Assembly: GCA_017625255.1 (NCBI GenBank)
Contig: JAGALK010000134.1
Coordinates: 1 to 64,000 of the forward strand
Reading direction: 5' to 3'
DNA: 64,000 bases
Origin: Lachnospiraceae bacterium
Lineage (GTDB): Bacteria > Bacillota > Clostridia > Lachnospirales > Lachnospiraceae
In this document: piece by piece, positions 1 to 9,700 of the stretch
How the letters are laid out: each line of letters begins with the position of its first letter
Numbering within the stretch: the stretch's first letter is position 1
Made by a program: the position numbers and the translations under genes
Notes under the pieces: model-generated
What the model saw: only the letters and a program-made list of their open reading frames with translations
Told to the model about the DNA's origin: nothing
The model's database searches: none

Positions 1-51
1 CTATGTATGCTCACGCCGGAAGAAGTGAAAACTATCTTAGAAGATAATTAA
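1..51 (+). pseudogene. 3' end of an Rpn-family nuclease gene (partial, runs off window)
   Basis: The first 17 codons encode a 16-residue tail, LCMLTPEEVKTILEDN, and a stop. This is identical to the tail of the complete gene ending at 1789. Only the tail is visible, so whether the upstream copy is intact cannot be judged. The next copy fragment begins immediately after this stop, giving a tandem arrangement of C-terminal ends. Confidence 0.7.
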
Positions 52-390
52 TTTGCCGACCGACGGTCAAGCCAGATAAAAAAAGAAAAACTGGTAAGAA
101 AATATAATATGGAAATGACTGTAGAAACAAGGAGGCGAATAGATAGAATGTGTAATTTAAGTGATGTAGTACTTGAAAAAGGATTGCAGGAAGGACTACA
201 GAAAGGAAGGCAAGAAGGTTTCGAAGAAGGGCGCGAAGAAGGCCTACAGAAAGGACGACAAGAAGGGCGACAAGAAGGCCAAAAAGCTATTGCAAAAAAT
301 ATGTTTCAAAAAGGAATAGATATTGAACAGATTTCGATACTATGTATGCTCACGCCAGAAGAAGTGAGAAAAATCTTAGAAGATAATTAA
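52..390 (+). pseudogene. Truncated C-terminal fragment of Rpn-family (PDDEXK_2) nuclease
   Basis: The open frame starts directly after the stop at 49-51 and matches the last third of the complete gene at 680-1789: the QIKKEKLVRKYNMEMT segment, the ETRRRIDRMCNLSDVVLE helix, the E-G-Q-K repeat tract, then ITSILCMLTPEEV-like and LEDN endings. The catalytic N-terminal PD-(D/E)XK domain is absent. An ATG at 109 could start a 93-residue peptide but has no convincing Shine-Dalgarno site. It looks like a deletion or partial-duplication product of the neighbouring gene. Confidence 0.7.
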
Positions 391-403
391 ATTCATTATT
401 ACA

Positions 404-432
404 CAACCCCATCCACATAAGACGGGGTTATA
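404..432 (+). terminator. Terminator-like hairpin after the Rpn fragment
   Basis: AACCCC at 405-410 pairs with GGGGTT at 424-429. The same ACCCCATC-type hairpin follows all three Rpn tails in the window (also 1802-1830 and 15149-15170), so it belongs to the repeated unit. Confidence 0.5.
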
Positions 433-634
433 ATTCTTATGCAATTTCTTGCAAAAGCGGGATAATTCTATCTTTGACAGGTATAAATTCCAAGCCTTTT
501 TTTGTGAATCATTGCATTTTCCCAAAACTCATGTTATCCTAACAAAAAGCATATTTTCATATAAACAAATCTAAAAACAATCCGTTTTTCTAGTTTCAGA
601 AGATTCATGCTTTTAAATCCCATACATTACAAAA

Positions 635-676
635 GCAGGAGATTCTGAATGTAACTCCTGCCATAGAGGAGGAGTG
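635..676 (+). promoter_or_regulatory. Conserved 5' leader hairpin of the Rpn gene, overlapping alternative anti-SD pairing
   Basis: GCAGGAG (635-641) pairs perfectly with CTCCTGC (655-661) just upstream of the Shine-Dalgarno GGAGGAG (668-674). The CTCCT of the 3' arm could instead pair with AGGAG of the Shine-Dalgarno site. The same arrangement lies ahead of the minus-strand copy (16206-16245). Two mutually exclusive pairings are visible; a regulatory role is inferred. Confidence 0.4.
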
Positions 677-679
677 CCG

Positions 680-1789
680 ATGAAAAATGATGAAACGGTC
701 ATTAGAACCAATACGCATTTAAATACATCCATGGATGCCATGGAAGCAGCCAAAGCAAAGTATGATGAAAATGTAAAAGAGCTTTTAGCAGACCCACAGG
801 TTCTTGCGAGAATATTACAGCATACAGTAGAAGAAACAGCGGGACTGTCTGTTGATGAAATCATAAATTGTCTTGATAAAAACAGCATTGAAATATCCTC
901 AGTAGCTGTTGAACCGGGCATGACAAACATGAAAAAAACAGGAAAAGTGGAGATTTTACAGACAGAAGATACTGTGCTCAATGAAGGCTATATTACCTTT
1001 GACATCAAGTGCGCGCTGTATATAAAGACAAGCCGAATAAAAATAATTATAAATATAGAAGCACAAAAGTCCAGTTCTGTAAGTGCTTTGAACTACCATT
1101 TGGAAAATCGGATAGTTTTTTATCTGGCAAGATTGATATCATCGCAAAAGGGAATCGAATTTATAAATAGTGCGTATGATGATATTAAAAAAGTATACAG
1201 TATCTGGATATGCATGGATGCGGCAGATGGGGAAGAATCCATTAATAAAATATCTCTTTCGAATAAAGCGTTTTACGGAAAAGAATATACATTTCCTGAA
1301 CTGAATAAAATGTGCGGTGTAGTAATCCGCATAAGAAAAGTAAAAAATATAGAAGAATCTAAAAACACCCTGATTGCCATGCTGGAAGATTTGCTTGCTG
1401 ACGAGCAAAGCCAGATAAAAAAAGAAAAACTGGTAAGAAAATACAATATGGAAATGACTGTAGAAACAAGGAGGCGAATAGATAGAATGTGTAATTTAAG
1501 TGATGTAGTACTTGAAAGAGGATTGCAGGAAGGTCTTCAGAAAGGAAGGCAAGAAGGTTTCGAAGAAGGGCGTGAAGAAGGACGACAGGAAGGTCTTCAG
1601 AAAGGACGACAAGAAGGGCGCGAAGAAGGACGACAGGAAGGTCTTCAGAAAGGACGACAAGAAGGACGACAAGAAGGACAAAAAGCTATTGCAAAAAATA
1701 TGTTTCATAAAGGAATAGATATTGAACAGATTTCGATACTGTGTATGCTCACACCGGAAGAAGTGAAAACTATCTTAGAAGATAATTAA
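680..1789 (+). CDS. Rpn-family recombination-promoting nuclease / PD-(D/E)XK putative transposase
   Basis: A 369-residue protein of the PDDEXK_2/Rpn type, DNA endonucleases related to E. coli RpnA that promote RecA-independent recombination. The N-terminal two thirds carry the nuclease fold (for example the segments around TFDIKCALYIKT and INIEAQKSS, where beta-strand Glu and Gln residues of the active site are expected). The C-terminal part is a charged tract of EGLQKGRQEG-type repeats of about 55 residues, then a conserved tail SILCMLTPEEVKTILEDN. The ATG at 680 is preferred over GTG 674 because GGAGGAG ends 5 bases before it. A near-identical gene lies inverted at 15188-16201, with a shorter repeat tract. 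The DNA under the tract contains near-perfect direct repeats (about 1570-1670), so its length is probably unstable. Confidence 0.8.
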   Translation: MKNDETVIRTNTHLNTSMDAMEAAKAKYDENVKELLADPQVLARILQHTVEETAGLSVDEIINCLDKNSIEISSVAVEPGMTNMKKTGKVEILQTEDTVLNEGYITFDIKCALYIKTSRIKIIINIEAQKSSSVSALNYHLENRIVFYLARLISSQKGIEFINSAYDDIKKVYSIWICMDAADGEESINKISLSNKAFYGKEYTFPELNKMCGVVIRIRKVKNIEESKNTLIAMLEDLLADEQSQIKKEKLVRKYNMEMTVETRRRIDRMCNLSDVVLERGLQEGLQKGRQEGFEEGREEGRQEGLQKGRQEGREEGRQEGLQKGRQEGRQEGQKAIAKNMFHKGIDIEQISILCMLTPEEVKTILEDN

Positions 1790-1801
1790 ATTCATTATTA
1801 C

Positions 1802-1830
1802 ACAACCCCATCCATATAAGATGGGGTTGT
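1802..1830 (+). terminator. Hairpin terminator of the Rpn gene
   Basis: ACAACCCCATC (1802-1812) pairs perfectly with GATGGGGTTGT (1820-1830) over an 11-bp stem. The downstream T-run is poor (AATATTGTT), so termination strength is uncertain. Confidence 0.6.
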
Positions 1831-2035
1831 AATATTGTTATGCAGCATATTCACCTATTTTGTCAACATGGATTGTTCAATAATAACAATTTTTTGTTCA
1901 ATATTTTCAATATTATTAAAAAGTGCATAATTAGAAAATAAAAACTAAAGCCTTCATTATAAAAATATCACCAAACTAAGCTCTTAAAATGTCAAAAATA
2001 CTGTCAAATACTATCAAATTAGAACCGCGCGCATA

Positions 2036-2064
2036 TTGACAAATTCTGTAACATCAAATAAACT
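2036..2064 (+). promoter_or_regulatory. Candidate promoter of the giant surface-protein gene
   Basis: TTGACA at 2036-2041, a 17-base spacer and TAAACT at 2059-2064. It is the best sigma-A-like match in the 660-base gap upstream of the giant gene. If used, it gives a leader of roughly 420 bases. Confidence 0.4.
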
Positions 2065-2069
2065 TATAA

Positions 2070-2092
2070 GTGATATTCTAGTTAGATATCAC
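2070..2092. promoter_or_regulatory. Inverted repeat just downstream of the candidate promoter
   Basis: GTGATAT (2070-2076) and ATATCAC (2086-2092) form a perfect 7-bp inverted repeat around a 9-base centre, placed about where transcription from 2036-2064 would begin. It could be an operator; the binding protein is unknown. The rest of 1831-2478 is AT-rich and shows no convincing gene. A GACGGC/GCCGTC stem lies at about 2272-2302. Confidence 0.35.
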
Positions 2093-2496
2093 GCTATTTT
2101 CCAAATTGCACAATAAAACACTTTGCAAATAATAACCAAAGAGATATGCATTTTGTCGAATCAGCTTTGGGTGTTATGAATAAAAAAGAAAGCCTTGTCG
2201 AGTTTTCTGCAGATATTGCAAAGTGAAACAAGTGATAAAAGATGGAATTGGTGTGGGATAGGCTTGATCGGACGGCGTTCGCAGAGAAGTTGAAAGCCGT
2301 CTGTTGTTTTGATGGACGGTAATTATCGGCGAGATTCCCATAAAGTGTTAAATGTTCATTGACCCTGTTAGCGTTAATGAAACTGAGATGTTTTGAACAA
2401 ATCAGTAAAGGGAGGAGGAAAAAGGGAGGCACACTTTTAGAGGAATGAACGAATACTCCGATCAGAAGGAATGAAATTATGGAAAAGGAGAAAAAA

Positions 2497-3738
2497 ATGG
2501 GAAAAGGAAAAAGAATTTTAGCCTTGTTTCTGGCATTCGCAATGGTTGTCACAAGTGTGAATTTGAGTGGTTGGACAACTGTGAAAGCGGAAGAAACGAA
2601 TGAGCCTGAGAAATTGGCATACTTTAGTTTTGATGAAGCGCCAGTGAATGGTGTGTTTACAGGAACAGGTGCAAAAGCAACCATTAATTTGGATGGAAAT
2701 AATGCTGTTGCGAAAGCAATAACAGATGATAAAGCTGTAGGTAATGGATCCTTAAATCTTTCTGAGGATGCTTTTTTGAGCGTTACAAAGACAGATGGTT
2801 CTACACTTTTAGATGGTAGTAATGAAGAAATTACTATATCCTACTACAGTAAACCGGGTTCAACTGGTGCTGGATGGGCATACTTTATTGCACCAAATAG
2901 TCAAGCACCATGGGATGATGGAGAAGAAGATTATTTGGGTGTATTAGATACATCTGCAACATTGAAGCTTGAAAGATATGCAACGAATAGAAATAACGAT
3001 CCATCAATGTCGGCAAGCAGAACTGCCGATTGGTCTCGAATTGATGTTGTGTATGAAAAAGCTAGTACAACTGTATATGTAAATGGTATAAAGCAAAATA
3101 CACAGAGCAATACGGAACCAATTTGTGGTTCTGATGGCTCTAATGGTTCAATTGGTACCAATGGTATTTTCTATATTGGTAAAGCTACTTGGGGCAGTGG
3201 TGAATATTATCACGGACTTATTGATAACTTTACCGTATATGGAGAAGCTCTTACAGAAGATCAGATTAAAGCAGAATATGTCAAGAGTGAAGTTATCGGA
3301 AGTGTAACGAAATCACACATATCTTTAGATAGACTTCGTGAAGATTTGACTTTACCTTCTTCCGTAACAACTCTCGGAGAAACAATTGCATGGACAAGTA
3401 GTGATGTTGCGGTTATCTCTGATACAGGTGCTATTAATGATACAGCAGCAGACGGTGCTACTGCAACCCTTACAGGAACAATTACATACAATGAAGCAAA
3501 CTATACTGTTGAAATTCCTGTTACCATAAACAAAGCTGTAACTGCTACAGAAGGTGGAATCACCTATGATTTTAATGATAACATCGGAGATGCAATTCCT
3601 GTTGCAAAAGGTCTTAGTGACTATGATGGTGCAATGACCTTTGTTGAAGGAAGAAGTGGTGAAGCTAATGATAAAGCACTTGATCTCAACAAAGAGCATG
3701 GTCTTGAGTTACCTTATTACAATATGAATTCTGCATGA
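2497..3738 (+). CDS. N-terminal fragment of giant secreted LamG/Ig-repeat protein, ended by in-frame TGA
   Basis: The ATG at 2497 has AAGGAG at 2485-2490; an ATG at 2479 in the same frame is an alternative. A classic signal peptide follows (lysine-rich start, hydrophobic LALFLAFAMVVTSV, processing near KAEE). Next come a LamG/concanavalin-A-like domain (about 2608-3290), an atrophied bacterial Ig domain aBig_2 (about 3291-3535, WTSSD motif), and the start of a second LamG. The frame stops at TGA 3736-3738 and reopens in the same frame, so the product would be a secreted 413-residue fragment unless the stop is read through or is a sequencing error. LamG modules usually bind carbohydrate or host glycans, so a role in adhesion is inferred. 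Confidence 0.7.
   Translation: MGKGKRILALFLAFAMVVTSVNLSGWTTVKAEETNEPEKLAYFSFDEAPVNGVFTGTGAKATINLDGNNAVAKAITDDKAVGNGSLNLSEDAFLSVTKTDGSTLLDGSNEEITISYYSKPGSTGAGWAYFIAPNSQAPWDDGEEDYLGVLDTSATLKLERYATNRNNDPSMSASRTADWSRIDVVYEKASTTVYVNGIKQNTQSNTEPICGSDGSNGSIGTNGIFYIGKATWGSGEYYHGLIDNFTVYGEALTEDQIKAEYVKSEVIGSVTKSHISLDRLREDLTLPSSVTTLGETIAWTSSDVAVISDTGAINDTAADGATATLTGTITYNEANYTVEIPVTINKAVTATEGGITYDFNDNIGDAIPVAKGLSDYDGAMTFVEGRSGEANDKALDLNKEHGLELPYYNMNSA
3736..3738 (+). other. In-frame nonsense codon (TGG to TGA) in the giant gene
   Basis: The surrounding codons read NSA-stop-SVSMWY. The equivalent position of the later LamG module (about 7021-7044) reads SNWSVSLWY with TGG. The stop therefore replaces a Trp codon by a single G-to-A change, with the frame preserved on both sides. 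Confidence 0.85.
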
Positions 3739-3747
3739 TCTGTATCT

Positions 3748-6700
3748 ATGTGGTACAAGCCAACAGGTACTGCAAATTGGGGGATGCCTGTATTATTCAT
3801 GGGATATGGTAATCCAGCATATGAATGTTGGTATGCAATCAATGGAGATGGCGGAAACTATCGTACATGGCATAATGTTCCTGAAAGTTGGGCACAGAAT
3901 TGTACAACTTTATCCGCGACACAAAACGAATGGCATCATTTAGTATTAACACAGTCTGATAGTGGTGTAAATGTATATTTGAATGGTGTTTTGAAAAAGA
4001 ATTGTAGTGAAGTAACTACTAATTTGCTCGCAGGAGATCTTCAGACAGTTTATATTGGAGCAAACTATTGGGATAATCCATTTGATGGAATCGTTGATGA
4101 TGTAACTGTATATAATACAGAAATCGGCGCTGATGATATTGCAGCTGAATACTTCGCAGAATTAACAGATGCAGAAAAGAAAGCATATGTTAAAGCTGCT
4201 ATTGATGCTGTATTTTATACACCAGTAGACACTGCATTAGTTACTACTGATATTGATGTTAAAGTTGGCGATACAACTGTGGCAACTGTAGCATTTGATA
4301 GTTCAGATGATACAATTCTTACTGATGATGGTGTTATTGCAAATACAGCACCAAAGTATGCTACAACAGTACAGATGACACCAGTTGTTACTTATAATGA
4401 AACAGAGTATACAGACTGGGTTGATGCATATGAGGTAACGATTGAGCAGCCTACAACCATTGGCGTTAATATCATGGGTTCTACACAGTGGAATTGTAAT
4501 AACCCAGGAGTAAATGGGACAGAAAAAGATTACTCTTATAATCTTTCGACAAAATTTGCACCATCAGGAGATCAGACAGAAGGTGATGAACGACATGCTG
4601 CGTATGTAAAAAATGATACTGCATCTGGAACAAGTATTACGGCTATGGGCGGTGATCGTGTAGCCGGAATGCAGTTTAGTTTAGAGGATTTAGCAGATGT
4701 TAACTCGAAAGATATTAAAAGTGCAAAACTACAGGTTCATGTAGTAAAAACACATACTCAGTTTAAATCAGAAAAAGCAAAATTGGGATTGTTTCAAGTA
4801 GCAAGTGATACAGATTTTACTGCAGACAATTTTTTTGCAACAGAGAGTAACTATTCAGCAAAAGATGGTTATGGATATGATAAAACCATTTACAGCGAAG
4901 AATGGTTGAATGCATCAACGGCAAATGCAAATGTTACATTTGATGTTACAGATTGGATTAAAGAATCTGTAGCTGCAAATGAAACAGTTGCAAATTATCG
5001 TTTACAAGTGGTTATGGTAAATGCATTTGTTATGGGTGCAGGTGACAGTAATAATAAACCTAAACTTATTATCACTTATAAAAATGAGGAAGAAATTGCA
5101 GCAGATCTTAAAACAGCAATCGAAGACACATTGTTAGGTGAAAACGAAAGCTTTGATTACATTACAGAAGACTTAGTGTTCGAAACACCAATCGATTACT
5201 ATGCAGATGTAACCTATACTCCTGCAGATCCATCTGTTATTGATGCAGATGGTAAAATTGTTGGAGAACTTGACGGTAGAACAACATCTATCCATGTTGT
5301 AGCAAAAGACGGCGAAACAGAAGTTTACAACAAGACAATTGATGTAACTCTTGCAACAAATGCAACTGTTAAATTCCTGAAAAAAGATTCAGAAGATACA
5401 GTCTATGCAACAGAAAATATAACAGAGCTTAAAGTGGGAGATAACTACACATACGAGCTTTCCGACAGCTATAAACTTTATACAGATGGAAACGGTATTC
5501 CATATGCACCGGATGCAACAGAGAAATCTATTCCTACACTCGGTGATGCTTCCGATAATGTAATTGCTTTCTACTATGAAGAAGCAGAAATTACAGAAAT
5601 CACAGCACCAACAGTATATGCTATCGATGGAAATGCTCCGATTCTTCCAAAAACAGCAACAGCATATTATGGAAATGTAGGCTCCAAAACAGTAGATGTT
5701 ACATGGAATGCACCAGAATCTTATGAAGTTGGTGAAACAGATGTAACCGGTACTGTTGACGGTGCAGATTTAGATGCAACTGTTAAGGTTGTGGTATATG
5801 AATGTGATGCAGCAGGAACTGAAGAAGCTGTAACTGTAGGCGAAGGCGAAAGCAGACCTTATTACGCATTTGCCGGAAAAGGACAGTATGGTGGAGAATT
5901 GATGATGTCCTTTGATATTACACCGAGCGGCACAGCGGAAATTCCAGTGTTATATAGAGACAAAACGGTTGAATCAGATGATGATCAGTATGGTCAGTCT
6001 AGAATAGATTTGCGTTTTGCAAATGGAACCTTCAAAGCATATAAGGATTCTGCTTCTAAACATGTTGAATTAGGTACATATACCAATGGTAAGACATATA
6101 GAGCTGTGATTACTACTAATACTGCTGAAGAAACATATGATATTACATTATATGATCTTGAAACAGGTGATGTGGTAGGACAGGCAAGTGACTACGGTTA
6201 TAGAAATACAACAGATGCAAACGGTTTGACAGGATATACTGTTACAGATACTACAAAAGGTGGATATATCACAAATCATCGCATTAGCTGGATTTCTGGC
6301 TACGCTACACAGGTTGTAGAAAGCTACATTGATGGAGAAGCAGTAGCATTTAAAACAGTTACTACAAAAGAATTACCGGGCACATACACAGCAGCACCGG
6401 CAGCAACATATACAGCAGAAGATGGACCAGTTTACTATTATGATGCAACACAGTCTGGTTGGGTAGACGACAATGCTACCGCAGCAGCAGGTGAAACTGT
6501 TACATACAAAGCAGTATATATTGATGAAAAAACATATATCAATAATGGTAAAGATGCTATTACAGCAGCATTGAAAGATGGAATTTTAGGTACAAACACT
6601 TATGCATCTCGTGTTCGTTCTGACTTGAATTTGTTAGACGAAGTAGAAGGATACGAAGCTGCAACTATTGTCTGGGCAAGCAGCAATACAAAGCAAATTT

Positions 6701-9700
6701 CTGACGATGGTAAATTACAGTCAACAGTAGTACCTGGTACAGAAGTTACTATGACTGCATATGTACAGTATAATGGAGAAACTGTATATCCAATTGATGT
6801 AATTACTGTAAAAGTTACAGGAACAGCAGCAGTTGCAGAAACTGGTAACAAATATGATTTCAATAATGGAATCGGTGATGCTGTTGCAGTTGTTAAAGGT
6901 CTTGGAGACTATGCAATATCTGAATCAGATTATGTAACAGGTAGAAGTGGAAAAGATGGTGACAAAGCACTAAATTTAAATGCGGCATTTGGTTTAGAAT
7001 TGCCATATTATAACTTGGGTTCAAATTGGTCTGTATCATTATGGTATAATCCTAACAGCAAAACTATTGATTGGCCGCATCCGCTTTTGTTTGTGGGATA
7101 TGATAATCCACAGAAATGGGTTGGTGTTGCCGGATTGAATGGTGGTTCAACTACAGATGATCCATATCAGATTTGGCATCATAATGAAAACTCTAATAAT
7201 GTAGAATATGCATATGTTTCTCCGGATATGGATGGCTGGAATTATATCACAATGACACAGTCCGGCAGTACAATTTATGTATATGTGGATGGAGAATTAC
7301 ATACAACCATGACAGATATGTCTGAAATGTTAAATGGTGTAAATCAGACGATTTATATTGGTGCTAATGTATGGGATACATCCTATGCAGGTTGGGTAGA
7401 TGATGTAACTGTTTACAACAAAACATTAACAGCAGACGAAATTCTTGCAGCTTATGTTGCAGACTTATCTGATGAAGAAAGAGTTGCATTTATCGAATCT
7501 AAATTAGCAGAAACAGCATTCCTTAATAAGAATGCATCCTTAGATTATGTAACAGGTGACCTCTATATGCCATCCAACATTGGTGGAGTAGAGATTACTT
7601 GGACAAGCACAAATGAAGAAGTTATTTCTACAGATGGTAAAGTGTCTGTAGAAGCTGGTGATGAAATTACATTAACAGCAACAGCGAAATATAATGGAGA
7701 AGTATTAGACTTTGCAGCTCCAATTTCCTACACAGTAACAACAGCTACAACAGCTACAATTAACTTTGTTGATAGCGAAGGAAATGAACTTGCAGATTCT
7801 GTTACTGTAGAAGACTTAAAGGTTGGTGCAGAATATACATATACTGTAGCAACAGACAAAAATGTTATTACACTAGAAGGTGGTAGCAGATATGTTCCTG
7901 ATACAGAAAATGAAGATTACAACCTTACAATTGCAACTTTAGCAGCAACAGGAAATGAAGTAAATGTAATCTACAGAAAAGTAGAAATTACAAGTATTAA
8001 AGCGTTGAATACAGTCTATGTAATTGATGGAAATACACCAATCTTCCCAGAAACTGTAACAGCAGTTATGGATGATGACAGCGAAATGACTGTAGATGTT
8101 ACATGGATTCAGACACCTTCCGATTGGAAAGTTGGCGACAATACCGTAGAAGGTACTGTAGTAGGTTTTGCAGATGGTGCAGAAGTTACATTGCATGTAT
8201 ATGCGTGTGATGAAAGTGTTGCAGATTTTACTGCAACTTCAACCGATACGAATGGCATGGAATATAAAAACCTAAATAGAGGCTATCAAGGTGTCATTGC
8301 AAGTGAATTTGATGTAATCACAACAGATCCAAATACAAAAGCGTTTAATGCAGCTCTTATTTATTTCGATAAAGCCAATAACGGATGGACTGGCGCTGCA
8401 CAAACACATTGGGCTGGACAGAATACAAATTATTATTTCCTTGTCAGAGCTGGTAAGGGAGATAATAGTGGTGATGCAGCTAATTATCCACTTACACAAA
8501 CAGAAGATGCGGTAGCGTATGATCCTGCGAAAAAGTATCATGTTCGTTTTGTAATGAATTCAACAAATGGATCTTATGGTGAATATCGTGTATTTGTGAC
8601 TGATTATGCAACAGGAATTGAAAAAGAAATTTCTGATCCTAATGCTACAACTATCTTCCGTTATTATGAAGATGGTATTATTGAAAATATTGGTTTTGGT
8701 GGTAGAGGATATTCCATCACAAATCATAAAATCAGCTGGTTATCCGGCTATGCTACCAAGACAATCAACTTTGTTGATGCAGAAGGTAAAACATTAAAAG
8801 CAGCAGTTTCTACAAAAGAACTTCCGGGAACATTAACAATCGCTGATGGTGAAGTGCCAGAAGTAATCAATGTGGACGGAACAGCATATGTTATCAGTAC
8901 AAAAGGATGGGTTGTAGATGGTGCAGTTGATACAGAGGCAACATCCGTAACAGGTGTAGCTGATAAAGAATCTGTTTACAAGGCAGTTTATAAGGAAGCA
9001 GCATTTATAGGACAGGCAGAAACTGTAACAGCAGAAACCTTAACCGGAAAAGTACCAGATGCATTACCTTCTACAGTAAAAGTAGAATACGAAGGAGATG
9101 TATTCGTAAATGAATCAGTTACATGGGCACTTAATGCAGAAGAATTTAATGTAGCAGACGGCACAAAGGTAACTGTAACAGGTACATTAGCATCCGATAA
9201 TGAAGTAACAGCAACTGTTACCGTAAATCATGCTTATCTTTTAGCAGATTACACATTTGATGAAACTACAACTACAACTGTTGATGAAACAGAAGTTATC
9301 ACTTATGTAGACGATACCGGAAAACACGCAGATGCAACTCCAAATGGAACTGTAACTGTAGTTGATGGTTTAGTTGGAAAAGCAATTTCTCTCCCAGGTG
9401 GATCTAAGGGAGCTGGTAATGTAAAACTTCCAAATAATTTATTGGTAGAAGGAGATAAAGTTCAGAATAACTTTACAGTATCTTTCTATACAGCGAGAGA
9501 AACACAGGGATCAACAGCAAAACAGGATAACAGTTTTGCCGTAACATTACATGGTGATACAACAAGCAACTATTATGGATTTATCAATAAGAATGCTCAG
9601 TACAGAGTAGAATATCGTAAGGGCGGTAATACGGATGTTTTAGGAGCAAATACAACTCCTTCCGTATCCGGTGATTGGATTCATGTAGCTATTGTAACTA

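Noticed and set aside
1500..1720. CRISPR-like repeat structure in the Rpn gene
   Set aside because: The repeats are short, in frame, contiguous without unique spacers, and encode the EGLQKGRQEG tract.
2065..2496. c-di-GMP or other known riboswitch in the leader of the giant gene
   Set aside because: The remembered conserved cores of c-di-GMP-I, c-di-GMP-II, c-di-AMP and THF riboswitches are not seen; only simple stems are visible.
2094..2684. 196-residue minus-strand frame upstream of and into the giant gene
   Set aside because: It reads antisense through the signal peptide and first LamG coding region, has Cys/Phe/Ser-rich noise composition, and no start signals.
3736..3738. Selenocysteine or general UGA recoding at the internal stop
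   Set aside because: The aligned residue in the paralogous module is Trp, no SECIS-like hairpin is obvious right after the codon, and UGA ends several other genes in the window.
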